A stretch of DNA of 64,000 nt from CAZYYO01 sp964650965 (GTDB taxonomy: Bacteria; Bacillota; Clostridia; Lachnospirales; Lachnospiraceae). Positions 52,785 through 61,551 of this stretch are shown piece after piece (position 1 is the first letter of the stretch; each line of letters starts with the position of its first letter). A model generated the notes under the pieces. That model searched no databases, had not been told where the DNA came from, and saw only the letters and a list, made by a program, of their open reading frames with translations. The position numbers and the translations under genes were made by a program. The DNA lies in contig CAZYYO010000004.1 of the NCBI GenBank assembly GCA_964650965.1, forward strand, positions 1 to 64,000, written 5' to 3'.

Positions 52785-54242
52785 ATGTATGATGTAGCGA
52801 TTATTGGTGCAGGTGTTACCGGAAGTGCCATCGCAAGAGAATTATCTAAATATCGTGTGAAGGCATGTGTCATTGAAAGAGAAGAGGATGTATGCTGTGG
52901 CACTTCTAAAGCCAACAGTGCCATTATTCACGCCGGATTCGATGCCACACCCGGCACATTAAAGGCCAAATTAAATGTACGGGGAAACGAGATGATGGAT
53001 CAGCTGTCTAAGGAGCTGGATGTTCCATTTCATAGAAATGGTTCCCTGGTGGTATGTACCCGCCAACAGGATCCTGCACTTTTAGAAGAACTGTTACGCA
53101 AGGGCATTGCCAATGGGGTAAAGGGTCTTCGAATCCTGCAGCGGGAGGAGCTGCTTCAAATGGAGCCTAATCTGGCAGATGATGTAAGCCATGCATTATT
53201 CGCTCCAACTGGTGCTATCGTATGTCCCTTCCATCTAACCATGGCTCTGGCTGAAAATGCCTGTGACAACGGGGTAGACTTCTTCTTAAATACCAGTGTT
53301 ACTAACATTGAAAAGCAAAATCGCTCCTATCTGCTTCATACAAATAAGGATGTGATTGAGACCAAGGTTGTAGTAAATGCTGCCGGCGTCTATGCAGATC
53401 TCTTTAATAATATGGTAAGTGAGCATAAGCTCACCATCATTCCAAGACGTGGACAGTACTGTCTGTTGGACAAATCTGCCGGCACTCATGTCAGCCATAC
53501 CATCTTCCAGCTTCCCAGTAAAATGGGTAAGGGCGTTCTGGTTACGCCAACGGTTCACGGGAATCTGCTGGTTGGTCCCACCGCTGAGGATATTGACAAT
53601 CGCGATGGAGTAAACACCACAAGCCAAGGTCTTGATTCCTTGGCACCAAGAGCTTCTGAAAGCGTTAAAAATCTTCCAATGCGACAGGTCATTACCAGCT
53701 TTGCCGGATTACGAGCTCATGAAGTAAATGGTGACTTTGTGATAGGGGAGGCTGCAGATGCCCCTGGATTTATTAACGCCGCAGGAATCGAATCTCCCGG
53801 CCTGTCCTCCGCTCCTGCGATTGGAGAAATGGTGGCACAGCTGGTACAAAGCATCCTTTCACTGGATCCTAATCCTGATTTCAATGGTCAGCGGAAGGGA
53901 ATTCTGAACCCTGAAAAGCTGTCACTAGAAGAGCGAAACCAACTGATTAAAAAGCAGCCCGCCTATGGCAACATTATCTGTCGCTGCGAAATGATATCCG
54001 AGGGTGAAATTCTAGATGCCATCCACCGTACTTTAGGCGCCCGTTCCCTGGATGGTGTAAAACGAAGAACTCGCGCCGGAATGGGAAGGTGTCAGGCAGG
54101 CTTCTGTTCTCCACGTACCATGGAGATTCTGGAGCGGGAGATTCCTATGAGCGTCTTTGACATCACCAAGTCCGGAGGTGCATCCAGGATTGTCTATGGA
54201 TATAACAAGCAAATACAGGAGGCAGAACATGAAAGATTATGA
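52785..54242 (+). CDS. GlpA-like FAD-dependent oxidoreductase with BFD iron-sulfur domain
   Basis: 485 aa from ATG 52785, with AGAGGAG upstream; the open frame reaches 76 codons further, into the leader. GAGVTG (8-13) binds FAD, the DAO fold follows, and the C-terminal [2Fe-2S] BFD-like domain is CRCEMISEGEILDAIHRT...RRTRAGMGRCQAGFC. Resembles the large subunit of anaerobic glycerol-3-phosphate dehydrogenase. The next gene overlaps its end by 14 bases. Confidence 0.88.
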   Translation: MYDVAIIGAGVTGSAIARELSKYRVKACVIEREEDVCCGTSKANSAIIHAGFDATPGTLKAKLNVRGNEMMDQLSKELDVPFHRNGSLVVCTRQQDPALLEELLRKGIANGVKGLRILQREELLQMEPNLADDVSHALFAPTGAIVCPFHLTMALAENACDNGVDFFLNTSVTNIEKQNRSYLLHTNKDVIETKVVVNAAGVYADLFNNMVSEHKLTIIPRRGQYCLLDKSAGTHVSHTIFQLPSKMGKGVLVTPTVHGNLLVGPTAEDIDNRDGVNTTSQGLDSLAPRASESVKNLPMRQVITSFAGLRAHEVNGDFVIGEAADAPGFINAAGIESPGLSSAPAIGEMVAQLVQSILSLDPNPDFNGQRKGILNPEKLSLEERNQLIKKQPAYGNIICRCEMISEGEILDAIHRTLGARSLDGVKRRTRAGMGRCQAGFCSPRTMEILEREIPMSVFDITKSGGASRIVYGYNKQIQEAEHERL

Positions 54243-55506
54243 TTTGGTAATTATTGGTGGAGGTCCTGCCGGTCTGGCAGCTGCCATTGCGGCAAGAGAT
54301 AACGGTGTCCAAAGTATATTGATTCTGGAACGGGATAAGGAACTGGGTGGTATTTTAAACCAGTGTATTCACAATGGATTTGGTCTTCATACCTTTAAGG
54401 AAGAGCTGACTGGTCCGGAATATGCTGCCCGCTTTATTCAACAGGTTCAGCAGCGAAATATTGCATACAAGCTAAACACCATGGTAATGGATATTTCCAA
54501 TACAAAGACAGTTACTGCTATGAATAGTGTAGATGGCATGTTCACTATTTGTGCCAAAGCCATCATTCTGGCTATGGGCTGTCGGGAACGCTCCAGAGGT
54601 GCTCTTAACATTCCCGGTTACCGACCAGCGGGTATTTTCTCAGCCGGTACTGCACAGCGATTAGTAAATATGGAAGGTTATATGCCAGGAAAACGTGTTG
54701 TCATCTTAGGCTCCGGTGATATTGGACTGATTATGGCAAGACGAATGACCTTAGAAGGTGCCAAGGTTCTGGCTGTTGCTGAACTTATGCCTTACTCCGG
54801 TGGTCTCAAGCGTAACATCGTGCAATGCCTAAATGATTTTGACATTCCATTATACCTGTCTCATACAGTTATTGATATTCAGGGCAAGGAGCGGGTAGAA
54901 GGAATTACGATTGCGCAGGTAGGCAACGACCGGAAGCCAATCCCCGGAACGGAAATTCACTACGATTGTGACACCTTACTTCTGTCCTGCGGTCTAATTC
55001 CAGAGAATGAATTGTCTGCCAACTCGGGTGTGGAACTTAGTCCTATTACATCCGGTCCTATTGTAAATGATGCATTAGAGACAAATATTCCAGGAGTATT
55101 TGCTTGTGGGAATGTACTGCATGTACATGATTTGGTTGATTTTGTATCTCAGGAAGCTTCCAATGCCGGAAGAAATGCTGCCCGATATATTCAAAATGAA
55201 AATGGATATGACGAAAAATCTCAGAAAGCAAGACCTATTGAAATAAAACCTGTGGACGGAGTTCGCTATACCGTTCCCAAATATATCCGACCGGAAATGA
55301 TGGACGAGAATCTAACCGTTCGGTTTCGTGTAGGTCAGGTGTATCAAGGATGTGCCATCGCTACTTATTTCGGAGATCAGCTGATTTCCAAGAGAAAACG
55401 TCAGGTAATGGCACCTGGGGAAATGGAAGAAGTCAAACTTACCAAAGAGCTGTTTACAAAATATCCGGATACGAAAGAAATAACCATTAGGATTGAGGAG
55501 GCATAG
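54229..55506 (+). CDS. GlpB-like NAD(P)/FAD oxidoreductase
   Basis: 425 aa from ATG 54229 (AGGAGG upstream). IIGGGPAGLAAAIAARDNG (8-26) and a second dinucleotide site VVILGSGDIGLIMARR (about 158-173) show a two-domain pyridine-nucleotide oxidoreductase; GVFACGNVLHVHDLVDFVSQEA near 295 is typical. It overlaps the GlpA-like gene and probably forms a complex with it and the DUF1667 protein to pass electrons. Confidence 0.88.
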   Translation: MKDYDLVIIGGGPAGLAAAIAARDNGVQSILILERDKELGGILNQCIHNGFGLHTFKEELTGPEYAARFIQQVQQRNIAYKLNTMVMDISNTKTVTAMNSVDGMFTICAKAIILAMGCRERSRGALNIPGYRPAGIFSAGTAQRLVNMEGYMPGKRVVILGSGDIGLIMARRMTLEGAKVLAVAELMPYSGGLKRNIVQCLNDFDIPLYLSHTVIDIQGKERVEGITIAQVGNDRKPIPGTEIHYDCDTLLLSCGLIPENELSANSGVELSPITSGPIVNDALETNIPGVFACGNVLHVHDLVDFVSQEASNAGRNAARYIQNENGYDEKSQKARPIEIKPVDGVRYTVPKYIRPEMMDENLTVRFRVGQVYQGCAIATYFGDQLISKRKRQVMAPGEMEEVKLTKELFTKYPDTKEITIRIEEA

Positions 55507-55508
55507 GG

Positions 55509-55874
55509 ATGGAAACAAGAGAATTAACCTGCATTGGCTGTCCTATGGGATGCAGCCTTGTTGTAACAATGGAAGGAAATCAGGTTACAGACGTAACCGG
55601 CAATACCTGTAAACGAGGAGATGTGTATGCCAGAAAGGAAGTCACTAATCCCACACGTATTGTAACCTCCTCGGTGAGAGTCCACGGTGGCACCTTAAAT
55701 ATGGTGAGCTGTAAAACCAAAGAGGATATCCCAAAGGGTAAAATCTTTGATGTTGTACACGCCCTAGAGGCAGTGGATGTAAATGCTCCTGTTAACATTG
55801 GAGACGTATTACTGTCAAATGTATGTAATACAGGTGTAGACATTGTGGCTACTAAAAATGTAGCCGCAAGATAA
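55509..55874 (+). CDS. DUF1667 protein
   Basis: 121 aa. Four cysteines in the N-terminal 36 residues (ELTCIGCPMGCSL, then CKRGDVYA) probably bind an iron-sulfur cluster or zinc. In Clostridia DUF1667 is the third gene after GlpA-like and GlpB-like genes; it begins 2 bases after the second one's stop. Likely an electron-transfer or assembly partner. Confidence 0.88.
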   Translation: METRELTCIGCPMGCSLVVTMEGNQVTDVTGNTCKRGDVYARKEVTNPTRIVTSSVRVHGGTLNMVSCKTKEDIPKGKIFDVVHALEAVDVNAPVNIGDVLLSNVCNTGVDIVATKNVAAR

Positions 55875-55919
55875 AGCTTTTTTGAGGGAAGAAGATGGAT
55901 TCCATCTTCGAAAAGGGGT

Positions 55920-55991
55920 AAGGTCTCCTGTAACTATGGTACCAGGATTTGGGGAAATCCTGGAAGAAACCATATTGCAGGGGACCTTTTA
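55920..55991 (+). terminator. Nested hairpin terminator after the GlpA-like operon
   Basis: Outer stem aaggtctcctg / caggggacctt (55920-55930, 55978-55988), middle tatggt/accata, inner ccaggattt/aaatcctgg, then TTTT. A smaller hairpin gaagatgg/ccatcttc sits at 55891-55909, and GGTGAGC/GCTCACC at 56018-56033. Confidence 0.65.
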
Positions 55992-56075
55992 TGATATAAT
56001 GAGTGCAAGAAAGCCATGGTGAGCTTGCTCACCTTTGGCGACAACAAACGCGATTCTTTAAATGCTACGTAAATT

Positions 56076-56308
56076 GAGGATTTGTGCAGTTAATATTGCT
56101 TCTTCTTGGATACCAGAAATAAGATATTCTAAGTATTCCTGGTTTCATTATGCATAGTGTGACGCAAGCGGCTTAAATTCGCCATCCATGGCTCAGTTAA
56201 GCCTTTCACAGACATCGTGTCTGTGAATTGCTGGTTGCTGAAAGGAATACTAAGAATATCTAATTCCTTATATAAGGCGAAGAATCAATACCAACTGCAC
56301 AAATCCTC
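56076..56308. repeat. Large imperfect palindrome between DUF1667 and glpP
   Basis: The ends gaggatttgtgcagtt (56076-56091) and aactgcacaaatcctc (56293-56308) are perfect 16-base inverted copies. Inside, 56122-56139 pairs with 56244-56261 (17 of 18), 56170-56176 with 56197-56203, and cacagaca with tgtctgtg (56207-56225). About 230 bases can thus fold into one branched hairpin. Not coding. It resembles the 1173-1327 element in design but not in arm sequence. Confidence 0.72.
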
Positions 56309-56351
56309 CCCACGTTAATTTATCACCCACCGTTCATAAGGAGTACACAAC

Positions 56352-56918
56352 ATGAAGCAAGAATTCCACAACGCATTAGAATGCTCCCCAATTATCGCTG
56401 CCATCAAGAGTCCAGAAGGCTTGCAACGCTGCCTGGACTGCGACAGTCAAATTATATTCATTCTATACGGAGATATCATCACCATCCCGGACATTGTCGA
56501 AAAAGTAAAATCCTCTGGGAAAATTGCCATGGTTCATATTGACTTAATCAATGGATTACACTCCAGAGAAATTGCAGTAGACTTTATCCACAAATACACC
56601 CAGGCAGACGGAATCATATCCACCAAAGCGCCTCTCATTCAACGAGCCAAGGAACTAGGACTATATACCGTCATGCGATTCTTCATGATTGATTCTATGG
56701 CCTATGCCAGTATTGAGAAGCAGTTAAAGAATACTCGTCCAGATGTAATAGAGATTCTTCCAGCATTAATGCCCAAGGTAATAGAGCGCATTAGTAAAAT
56801 ATCTAAATGTCCTGTGATTGCCGGAGGTCTGGTGAGCGAGAAGGAGGATGTAATGGCACTGTTAGAGGCAGGTGCCTCCTGCATATCCTCTACAAATGAA
56901 GATGTATGGTTCCTGTAA
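56352..56918 (+). CDS. glpP: Glycerol-3-phosphate-responsive antiterminator
   Basis: 188 aa, full length for GlpP. SPIIAAIKSPEGLQRCLDCDSQIIFILYGDI at the N-terminus, HIDLINGLHSREIAVDFI, and the C-terminal VIAGGLVSEKEDVMALLEAGASCISSTNEDVW are the family core. With bound glycerol-3-phosphate it lets RNA polymerase read through leader terminators; the terminator at 52701-52758 is the obvious target. Separated from DUF1667 by the palindromic region. Confidence 0.94.
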   Translation: MKQEFHNALECSPIIAAIKSPEGLQRCLDCDSQIIFILYGDIITIPDIVEKVKSSGKIAMVHIDLINGLHSREIAVDFIHKYTQADGIISTKAPLIQRAKELGLYTVMRFFMIDSMAYASIEKQLKNTRPDVIEILPALMPKVIERISKISKCPVIAGGLVSEKEDVMALLEAGASCISSTNEDVWFL

Positions 56919-56957
56919 CACAAAATCCTTGGACCGGAATAGACACAATTATATAGC

Positions 56958-57011
56958 AAAAAGCAGATGCTCTATCCCCCTAATCTACGGAGGATATAAC
57001 ACCTGCTTTTT
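56958..57011. terminator. Bidirectional terminator after glpP
   Basis: aaaaagcag (56958-56966) / ctgcttttt (57003-57011) with an inner paired region (ctatcc/ggatat), between glpP and the convergent antiporter gene. Confidence 0.8.
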
Positions 57012-57037
57012 TATATACAACGATTTTCCAAAAAGAA

Positions 57038-58261
57038 TTATACTGCCTGAGCAGTTACCTGTGGGTCTGAAGGCTTCTGATTCTTTTCCTTAAATACAAC
57101 CTTAAGTAAAATTGGCGTAATTAATGTTGTAACAATAACTACAACAACAACTGGTGCAAACATATCATTGTCAATCAATCCACACTGACGTCCCTTCTCG
57201 GCAACAACCAGTGCCACCTCACCACGGCTAATCATTCCTACACCAATCTGAAGGGCTTCCTTATTATTACATTTACATAATCTTGCACCTAAGCCACATC
57301 CAACAACCTTGGTTAAGATGGCAACCACTGTAAGAAGTATTGCAAATAACCAGATATCCATTCCCATTCCACCTAAGGTTACCTTAATACCTATGCTGGC
57401 GAAAAAGATTGCTGAGAAAAACATATTGGATACATTTGAAATCTTGATATCAATATATCCTCGTACCTTAGACATACACAGCATTAAGCCTGCAAAATAT
57501 GCACCTGTAATATCTGCGATGCCAAAGACCTCCTCTGATACAAAGGAGAGAATCATACAAAATGCAATAGCAAATAATGCAACTCGTCTCTTATGATCTG
57601 CCTTCTCAATAACAAACTCTAATCGAGTAACGATGAGGAAGAGGATCAGTATCAGAACCACATACAATACAATCTTAAGCATTACGGTTGCTGGCTTAAC
57701 AGTAGTATCTGTTAAACTGGTTACCAAAGACAATACAATGATTCCCAATACATCATCAATGACTGCAGCGCCCAAGATGGTCGTTCCCACCTTGCCACTT
57801 AATTTTCCCAGCTCTCGAAGTGTCTGCACTGTAATACTTACTGAGGTTGCCGTTAATACAACACCTACAAATATGGATTTAAGCAGAGAATTATAATCTC
57901 CTAAATCCTCTTTAAAATACAGTGCATAGCAAATGGTTCCACCAATTAACGGTACCACAACACCAATGATGGCCGTTACAAACGAAGCAACAGCATTTTC
58001 CTTCAACTCTCTCAAGTCTGTGTCAAGTCCAGCGGCGAACATTAAGAAGATAACGCCCAGCTCAGCTGCATACTCTAAAAATGATCCTGCTTCACCTGTA
58101 AAAGTCACTAACCCTAAGCATGAGGGTCCTAAAATAATACCTGCGATCAATGCTCCAACTACTTCTGGCAAATTAATCTTTTTGAATAGTATTCCTAATG
58201 CCTTTGTGGCAATAAGAATTAATCCAATCCATAACAAAAATTGATAATTCATTACAATCAC
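57038..58261 (-). CDS. Cation:proton antiporter (CPA2/KefB-like)
   Basis: 407 aa with about twelve TM segments. VGALIAGIILGPSCLGLV near residue 35 and the Na+/H+ exchanger core AAVIDDVLGIIVLS (conserved Asp pair, about residue 165) are typical. There is no RCK/TrkA regulatory domain at the C-terminus. Exchanges Na+ or K+ for H+ at the plasma membrane. Monocistronic. Confidence 0.9.
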   Translation of the reverse strand: MIVMNYQFLLWIGLILIATKALGILFKKINLPEVVGALIAGIILGPSCLGLVTFTGEAGSFLEYAAELGVIFLMFAAGLDTDLRELKENAVASFVTAIIGVVVPLIGGTICYALYFKEDLGDYNSLLKSIFVGVVLTATSVSITVQTLRELGKLSGKVGTTILGAAVIDDVLGIIVLSLVTSLTDTTVKPATVMLKIVLYVVLILILFLIVTRLEFVIEKADHKRRVALFAIAFCMILSFVSEEVFGIADITGAYFAGLMLCMSKVRGYIDIKISNVSNMFFSAIFFASIGIKVTLGGMGMDIWLFAILLTVVAILTKVVGCGLGARLCKCNNKEALQIGVGMISRGEVALVVAEKGRQCGLIDNDMFAPVVVVVIVTTLITPILLKVVFKEKNQKPSDPQVTAQAV

Positions 58262-58355
58262 CTTTTCTTTCTTTTTTTAGCGCACTCATTGTAACTCTTT
58301 CATATTTTGAATGCAACCGTATTCTTTTGTTTTTCTTAATAGATTTTATTTTTTG

Positions 58356-59132
58356 TTAATAATTCAATAGTTTGTGACATAATTCCAGTTTTTCTTGTGA
58401 CATATCACTGTTGTAAAAAGTTACATTTCCTATATAATTATTATCCAAATTTCGTACGCCTGCCACCTCCATTCTACGCATTAGTTCTTTCGCCGTACCA
58501 TATCCTCCGTCAAAGATTTCCACCTGTTCCCCTAAAATCTTCTGAATGGTATGAATAGCAAAGGGATAGTGTGTACAGCCTAATACAACAGCATCAATTT
58601 TACCTTCTTGATATGGTTCCAAAATTTCCGTAAGATATGCGTTTAGTTCGGGAGAATCTAACTTTCCATTTTCTACAAACTCCATAAATCCCGGGCACGG
58701 CAGCTGATATATGATTGCTCGATCTTCATATTGAGAAAGTAAATGCTGAAACTTCTCTTCACGAATGGTCATGGGTGTTGCCATAACCAGAATCCGTCCC
58801 CGCTCCTTATGAAGTACCGCTGGTTTTAGAGCTGGTTCAATTCCTACTAACGGCAGCTGGGGATACATTTCTCTTAAGACACGCACTGCTGCAGATGTGG
58901 CGGTATTGCATGCAATGGCTACTGCCTTTGCCCCTTGTTTTAGAAAATCCTGTGTATGAGCGATGGTCAGACGACGCACCTCTTCTACACTTTTTGTTCC
59001 ATAGGGAGCATTTTTTGAATCCCCATAATACATAAAATTTTCATTTGGCATAAGCTTCACCATTTCCCGCAAAACACTGATGCCACCAACACCAGAATCA
59101 AATACAGCAATGGGTTGTTGATTATATTCCAT
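58356..59132 (-). CDS. murI: Glutamate racemase
   Basis: 258 aa from ATG 59132, with AAGGA 9 bases upstream. FDSGVGG (about 11-17), the catalytic cysteines in ACNTATS (about 72-78) and GCTHYPF (near 183) are all present. Supplies D-glutamate for peptidoglycan. Divergent from the YvyF-like gene. Confidence 0.96.
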   Translation of the reverse strand: MEYNQQPIAVFDSGVGGISVLREMVKLMPNENFMYYGDSKNAPYGTKSVEEVRRLTIAHTQDFLKQGAKAVAIACNTATSAAVRVLREMYPQLPLVGIEPALKPAVLHKERGRILVMATPMTIREEKFQHLLSQYEDRAIIYQLPCPGFMEFVENGKLDSPELNAYLTEILEPYQEGKIDAVVLGCTHYPFAIHTIQKILGEQVEIFDGGYGTAKELMRRMEVAGVRNLDNNYIGNVTFYNSDMSQEKLELCHKLLNY

Positions 59133-59298
59133 ATTTTTCATTCCTTTTTTATTAACAATTGAAACAATTTCATTTTATCATTTTCAATATTGGAATACAA
59201 CTTTCTTACCACCGAAAATATGTGCTATACTAGAGAAAGAAATGCAAAGCATGCGTAACATATAGGATAAGAAAATATGCAAATTATGAGGTAATCGT

Positions 59299-59580
59299 AT
59301 GGATCAGCAACAGCGAAGTTCTACCAGGATTTGTGAGAAATGCGGGCACATTTTACCCGGAAGCTATAAGGAATCTCTTTGCAGGACCTGCAAAGAGGAA
59401 GCCTTGTATAAGCAGGTGAAAGAATATATACAAAACCATTCTGTCACGGAATTTGAAGTTGCCCAGCATTTTCAACTTCCATTGTCTACCATTCGACGAT
59501 GGGTGGCAGACGGAAGAATAGAATACCGGGCAAATGATTCTACATGGGATGAAACCAATGAAAAATATTTTAATGTTTAA
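59299..59580 (+). CDS. YvyF-like small zinc/HTH protein
   Basis: 93 aa. N-terminal zinc knuckle (ICEKCGHILPGSYKESLCRTCKEE) and an HTH-like C-terminus (VAQHFQLPLSTIRRWVADGRIEY). It aligns with residues 5-75 of the YvyF-like protein at 11248-11655, lacking the second zinc pair. It overlaps the CgeB-like glycosyltransferase gene, so the two are coexpressed. Confidence 0.8.
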   Translation: MDQQQRSSTRICEKCGHILPGSYKESLCRTCKEEALYKQVKEYIQNHSVTEFEVAQHFQLPLSTIRRWVADGRIEYRANDSTWDETNEKYFNV

Positions 59581-60727
59581 ACTGAAAAGTGTATGTTATG
59601 ACTCTTATTTCTACTTTTGTGATTCCATTGCCACCCAACTACAAAGAATGGGATATCACGTAGAAATCTTTGATGGTCGCAGGGAATGCCTCGCTTCCCT
59701 CGACCGCTTTGAAGGCACCTCATATGATGCTGTTATTGATTTTAATTCGGATCTTCCTAAGGTACTTTTAGAGGATGGTCAATATTTTCTCAACAGTATT
59801 CAGGCTCCCTTCTATGATATTATTCTGGATCATCCACTGTATCACCATGATATGTTGAAGGCTCCCCTGAAGAATTATCACGTTATCTGCCTGGATCGAA
59901 ATCATAAAAAGTATATTCAAGAGAATTATCCCCATATTCAGTCTGTCCATGTTCTCCCCATGACCGGAGAAGCGGCATCTGCAGATTTTTCCAATACCAG
60001 AGCTATTCCCCTTTTATTTACCGGCAGTTATACTCCCTCTAACGAAATAAGGAACGCAATCTATGACTGCCCCCACTTTATGCAGGGATATATGCAGGGT
60101 TTTATCCAGGAAATGCTCGAAAACCCCAGCATCACACTAGAAGAATGTGCCATAAAGCTGGCCAAAGATAATGAACTTATTCAAGAGGAATTCCCTCTGC
60201 ATATGCAGTCTTTCTTCCTAGCTGATTCTTATCTTCGAGCTTATCGCCGGGAGCAGCTCATTTCAACCATTATAAAAGCAGGCTTACCCATAACGTTATG
60301 TGGGCATGGCTGGGACGCCTTTCTCACTTCTCAGGCAACAGCTAGCAGCACCCTTTGCCGTCATGTTCAGCTTCTTCCTTCGGTTTCTTTCAAAGAATCC
60401 TTCCGACTAATGAATCAGGCTGAAATCACCCTTAATATTTTACCGGAGTTCAAGGACGGAAGCCATGACCGTATTTATTCCGCTATGCTAAATCACAGCA
60501 TATGTGTCACCGATACCTCTCCCTTGATACAAGAGCAGTTTATTTCGGGGGAAGATTTGCTGATTTACCAGCTAGACCAGCTAGAGCAGATCCCTTCCCA
60601 ATTAGAAATCCTCCTAGGGGATGAAGACCAGAAATCTTATATTGCAGAAAATGGATATCAAAAAGCCATAGCGCATCACACCTGGAAGGCAAGGGTAACG
60701 GAGCTGGTTACAATCCTTCAGCTATAA
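59558..60727 (+). CDS. CgeB-like glycosyltransferase, paralogue of 34726-35901
   Basis: 389 aa from ATG 59558 (MKNILMFKLKSVCYDS); an ATG 9 bases earlier is also possible and the frame opens at 59534. Same two-domain layout as the 34726 protein: DUF3880 with AVIDFNSDLPKVLLEDGQYFLNSIQAPFYDIILDHPLYHH and the GT1-like end TLNILPEFKDGSHDRIYSAMLNHSICVTDTSP. It probably glycosylates a surface protein. Overlap with the YvyF-like gene suggests a flagellar or surface link. Confidence 0.78.
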   Translation: MKNILMFKLKSVCYDSYFYFCDSIATQLQRMGYHVEIFDGRRECLASLDRFEGTSYDAVIDFNSDLPKVLLEDGQYFLNSIQAPFYDIILDHPLYHHDMLKAPLKNYHVICLDRNHKKYIQENYPHIQSVHVLPMTGEAASADFSNTRAIPLLFTGSYTPSNEIRNAIYDCPHFMQGYMQGFIQEMLENPSITLEECAIKLAKDNELIQEEFPLHMQSFFLADSYLRAYRREQLISTIIKAGLPITLCGHGWDAFLTSQATASSTLCRHVQLLPSVSFKESFRLMNQAEITLNILPEFKDGSHDRIYSAMLNHSICVTDTSPLIQEQFISGEDLLIYQLDQLEQIPSQLEILLGDEDQKSYIAENGYQKAIAHHTWKARVTELVTILQL

Positions 60728-60739
60728 TATAAATGCAAC

Positions 60740-61483
60740 TTATCTGATTCCAGTAAGATCTTTGATCACCTCACCAGCCAAAATCAGTCCTGCTACCGAG
60801 GGTACAAAGGACAGGCTTCCAGGCGTTTGCTTTCTTCCCGCCTTCTGTAGAGCTTCTGTCTGTATCTCACCCGAAGTTTCCTTTATATTCAGTGGTTTCC
60901 TTGCAATTTCTTTGGAATATACTACCTTGACCCCAGTAATTCCTCTTTGCTTCAGTTCTCTTCGCATAACCTTCGCCAACGGACATACCGAGGTCTTGGA
61001 TATATCTGCCACTTCAAAAGCTGTAGGGTCTAATTTATTGCCTGCTCCCATAGAGCTAATGACAGGAATTCCCCCTTCCTTTGCCTTACGAATAATTTCA
61101 ATTTTAGCAGTAATGGTGTCTACTGCATCAATCACATAATCAAATTGAGAAAAGTCTATCTCATCACTATTCTCCGGGAGAAAAAAAGCTTCTATGGGAT
61201 GAACCACTGCCTGGGGATTGATGCTTTGGATTCGTTCCATACACACCTTGGTCTTAGACTCCCCAATATGATTCGTAGTAGCAATAATCTGACGATTCAA
61301 ATTACTAATATCCACCACGTCATTATCAATCAATGTAAATTCGCCAATCCCTGTACGTGCCAGAGCTTCCACCGCATAACCGCCTACTCCGCCTACACCA
61401 AAAATGGCAATGTGCTTTTTCTCCAACTGATTGATGGCTTCCTCTCCTAAAAGCAGGCTGCTTCGTACCCAGCGTGAATCCAT
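60740..61483 (-). CDS. tcdA: tRNA threonylcarbamoyladenosine dehydratase
   Basis: 247 aa ThiF/MoeB-like enzyme. IFGVGGVGGY (27-36) is the ATP/nucleotide site, DNDVVDISNLNRQ follows, and MGAGNKLDPT with CPLAKVMRRELKQRGI is specific to TcdA. Converts t6A37 to its cyclic form in tRNA. Ends convergent with the CgeB-like gene. Confidence 0.93.
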   Translation of the reverse strand: MDSRWVRSSLLLGEEAINQLEKKHIAIFGVGGVGGYAVEALARTGIGEFTLIDNDVVDISNLNRQIIATTNHIGESKTKVCMERIQSINPQAVVHPIEAFFLPENSDEIDFSQFDYVIDAVDTITAKIEIIRKAKEGGIPVISSMGAGNKLDPTAFEVADISKTSVCPLAKVMRRELKQRGITGVKVVYSKEIARKPLNIKETSGEIQTEALQKAGRKQTPGSLSFVPSVAGLILAGEVIKDLTGIR

Positions 61484-61551
61484 AATATTTCTCTCCTTCT
61501 TTATTTTCTGCTTCCAATTCTAGCACAGAACCCAACGGGTCTACAACTGTC

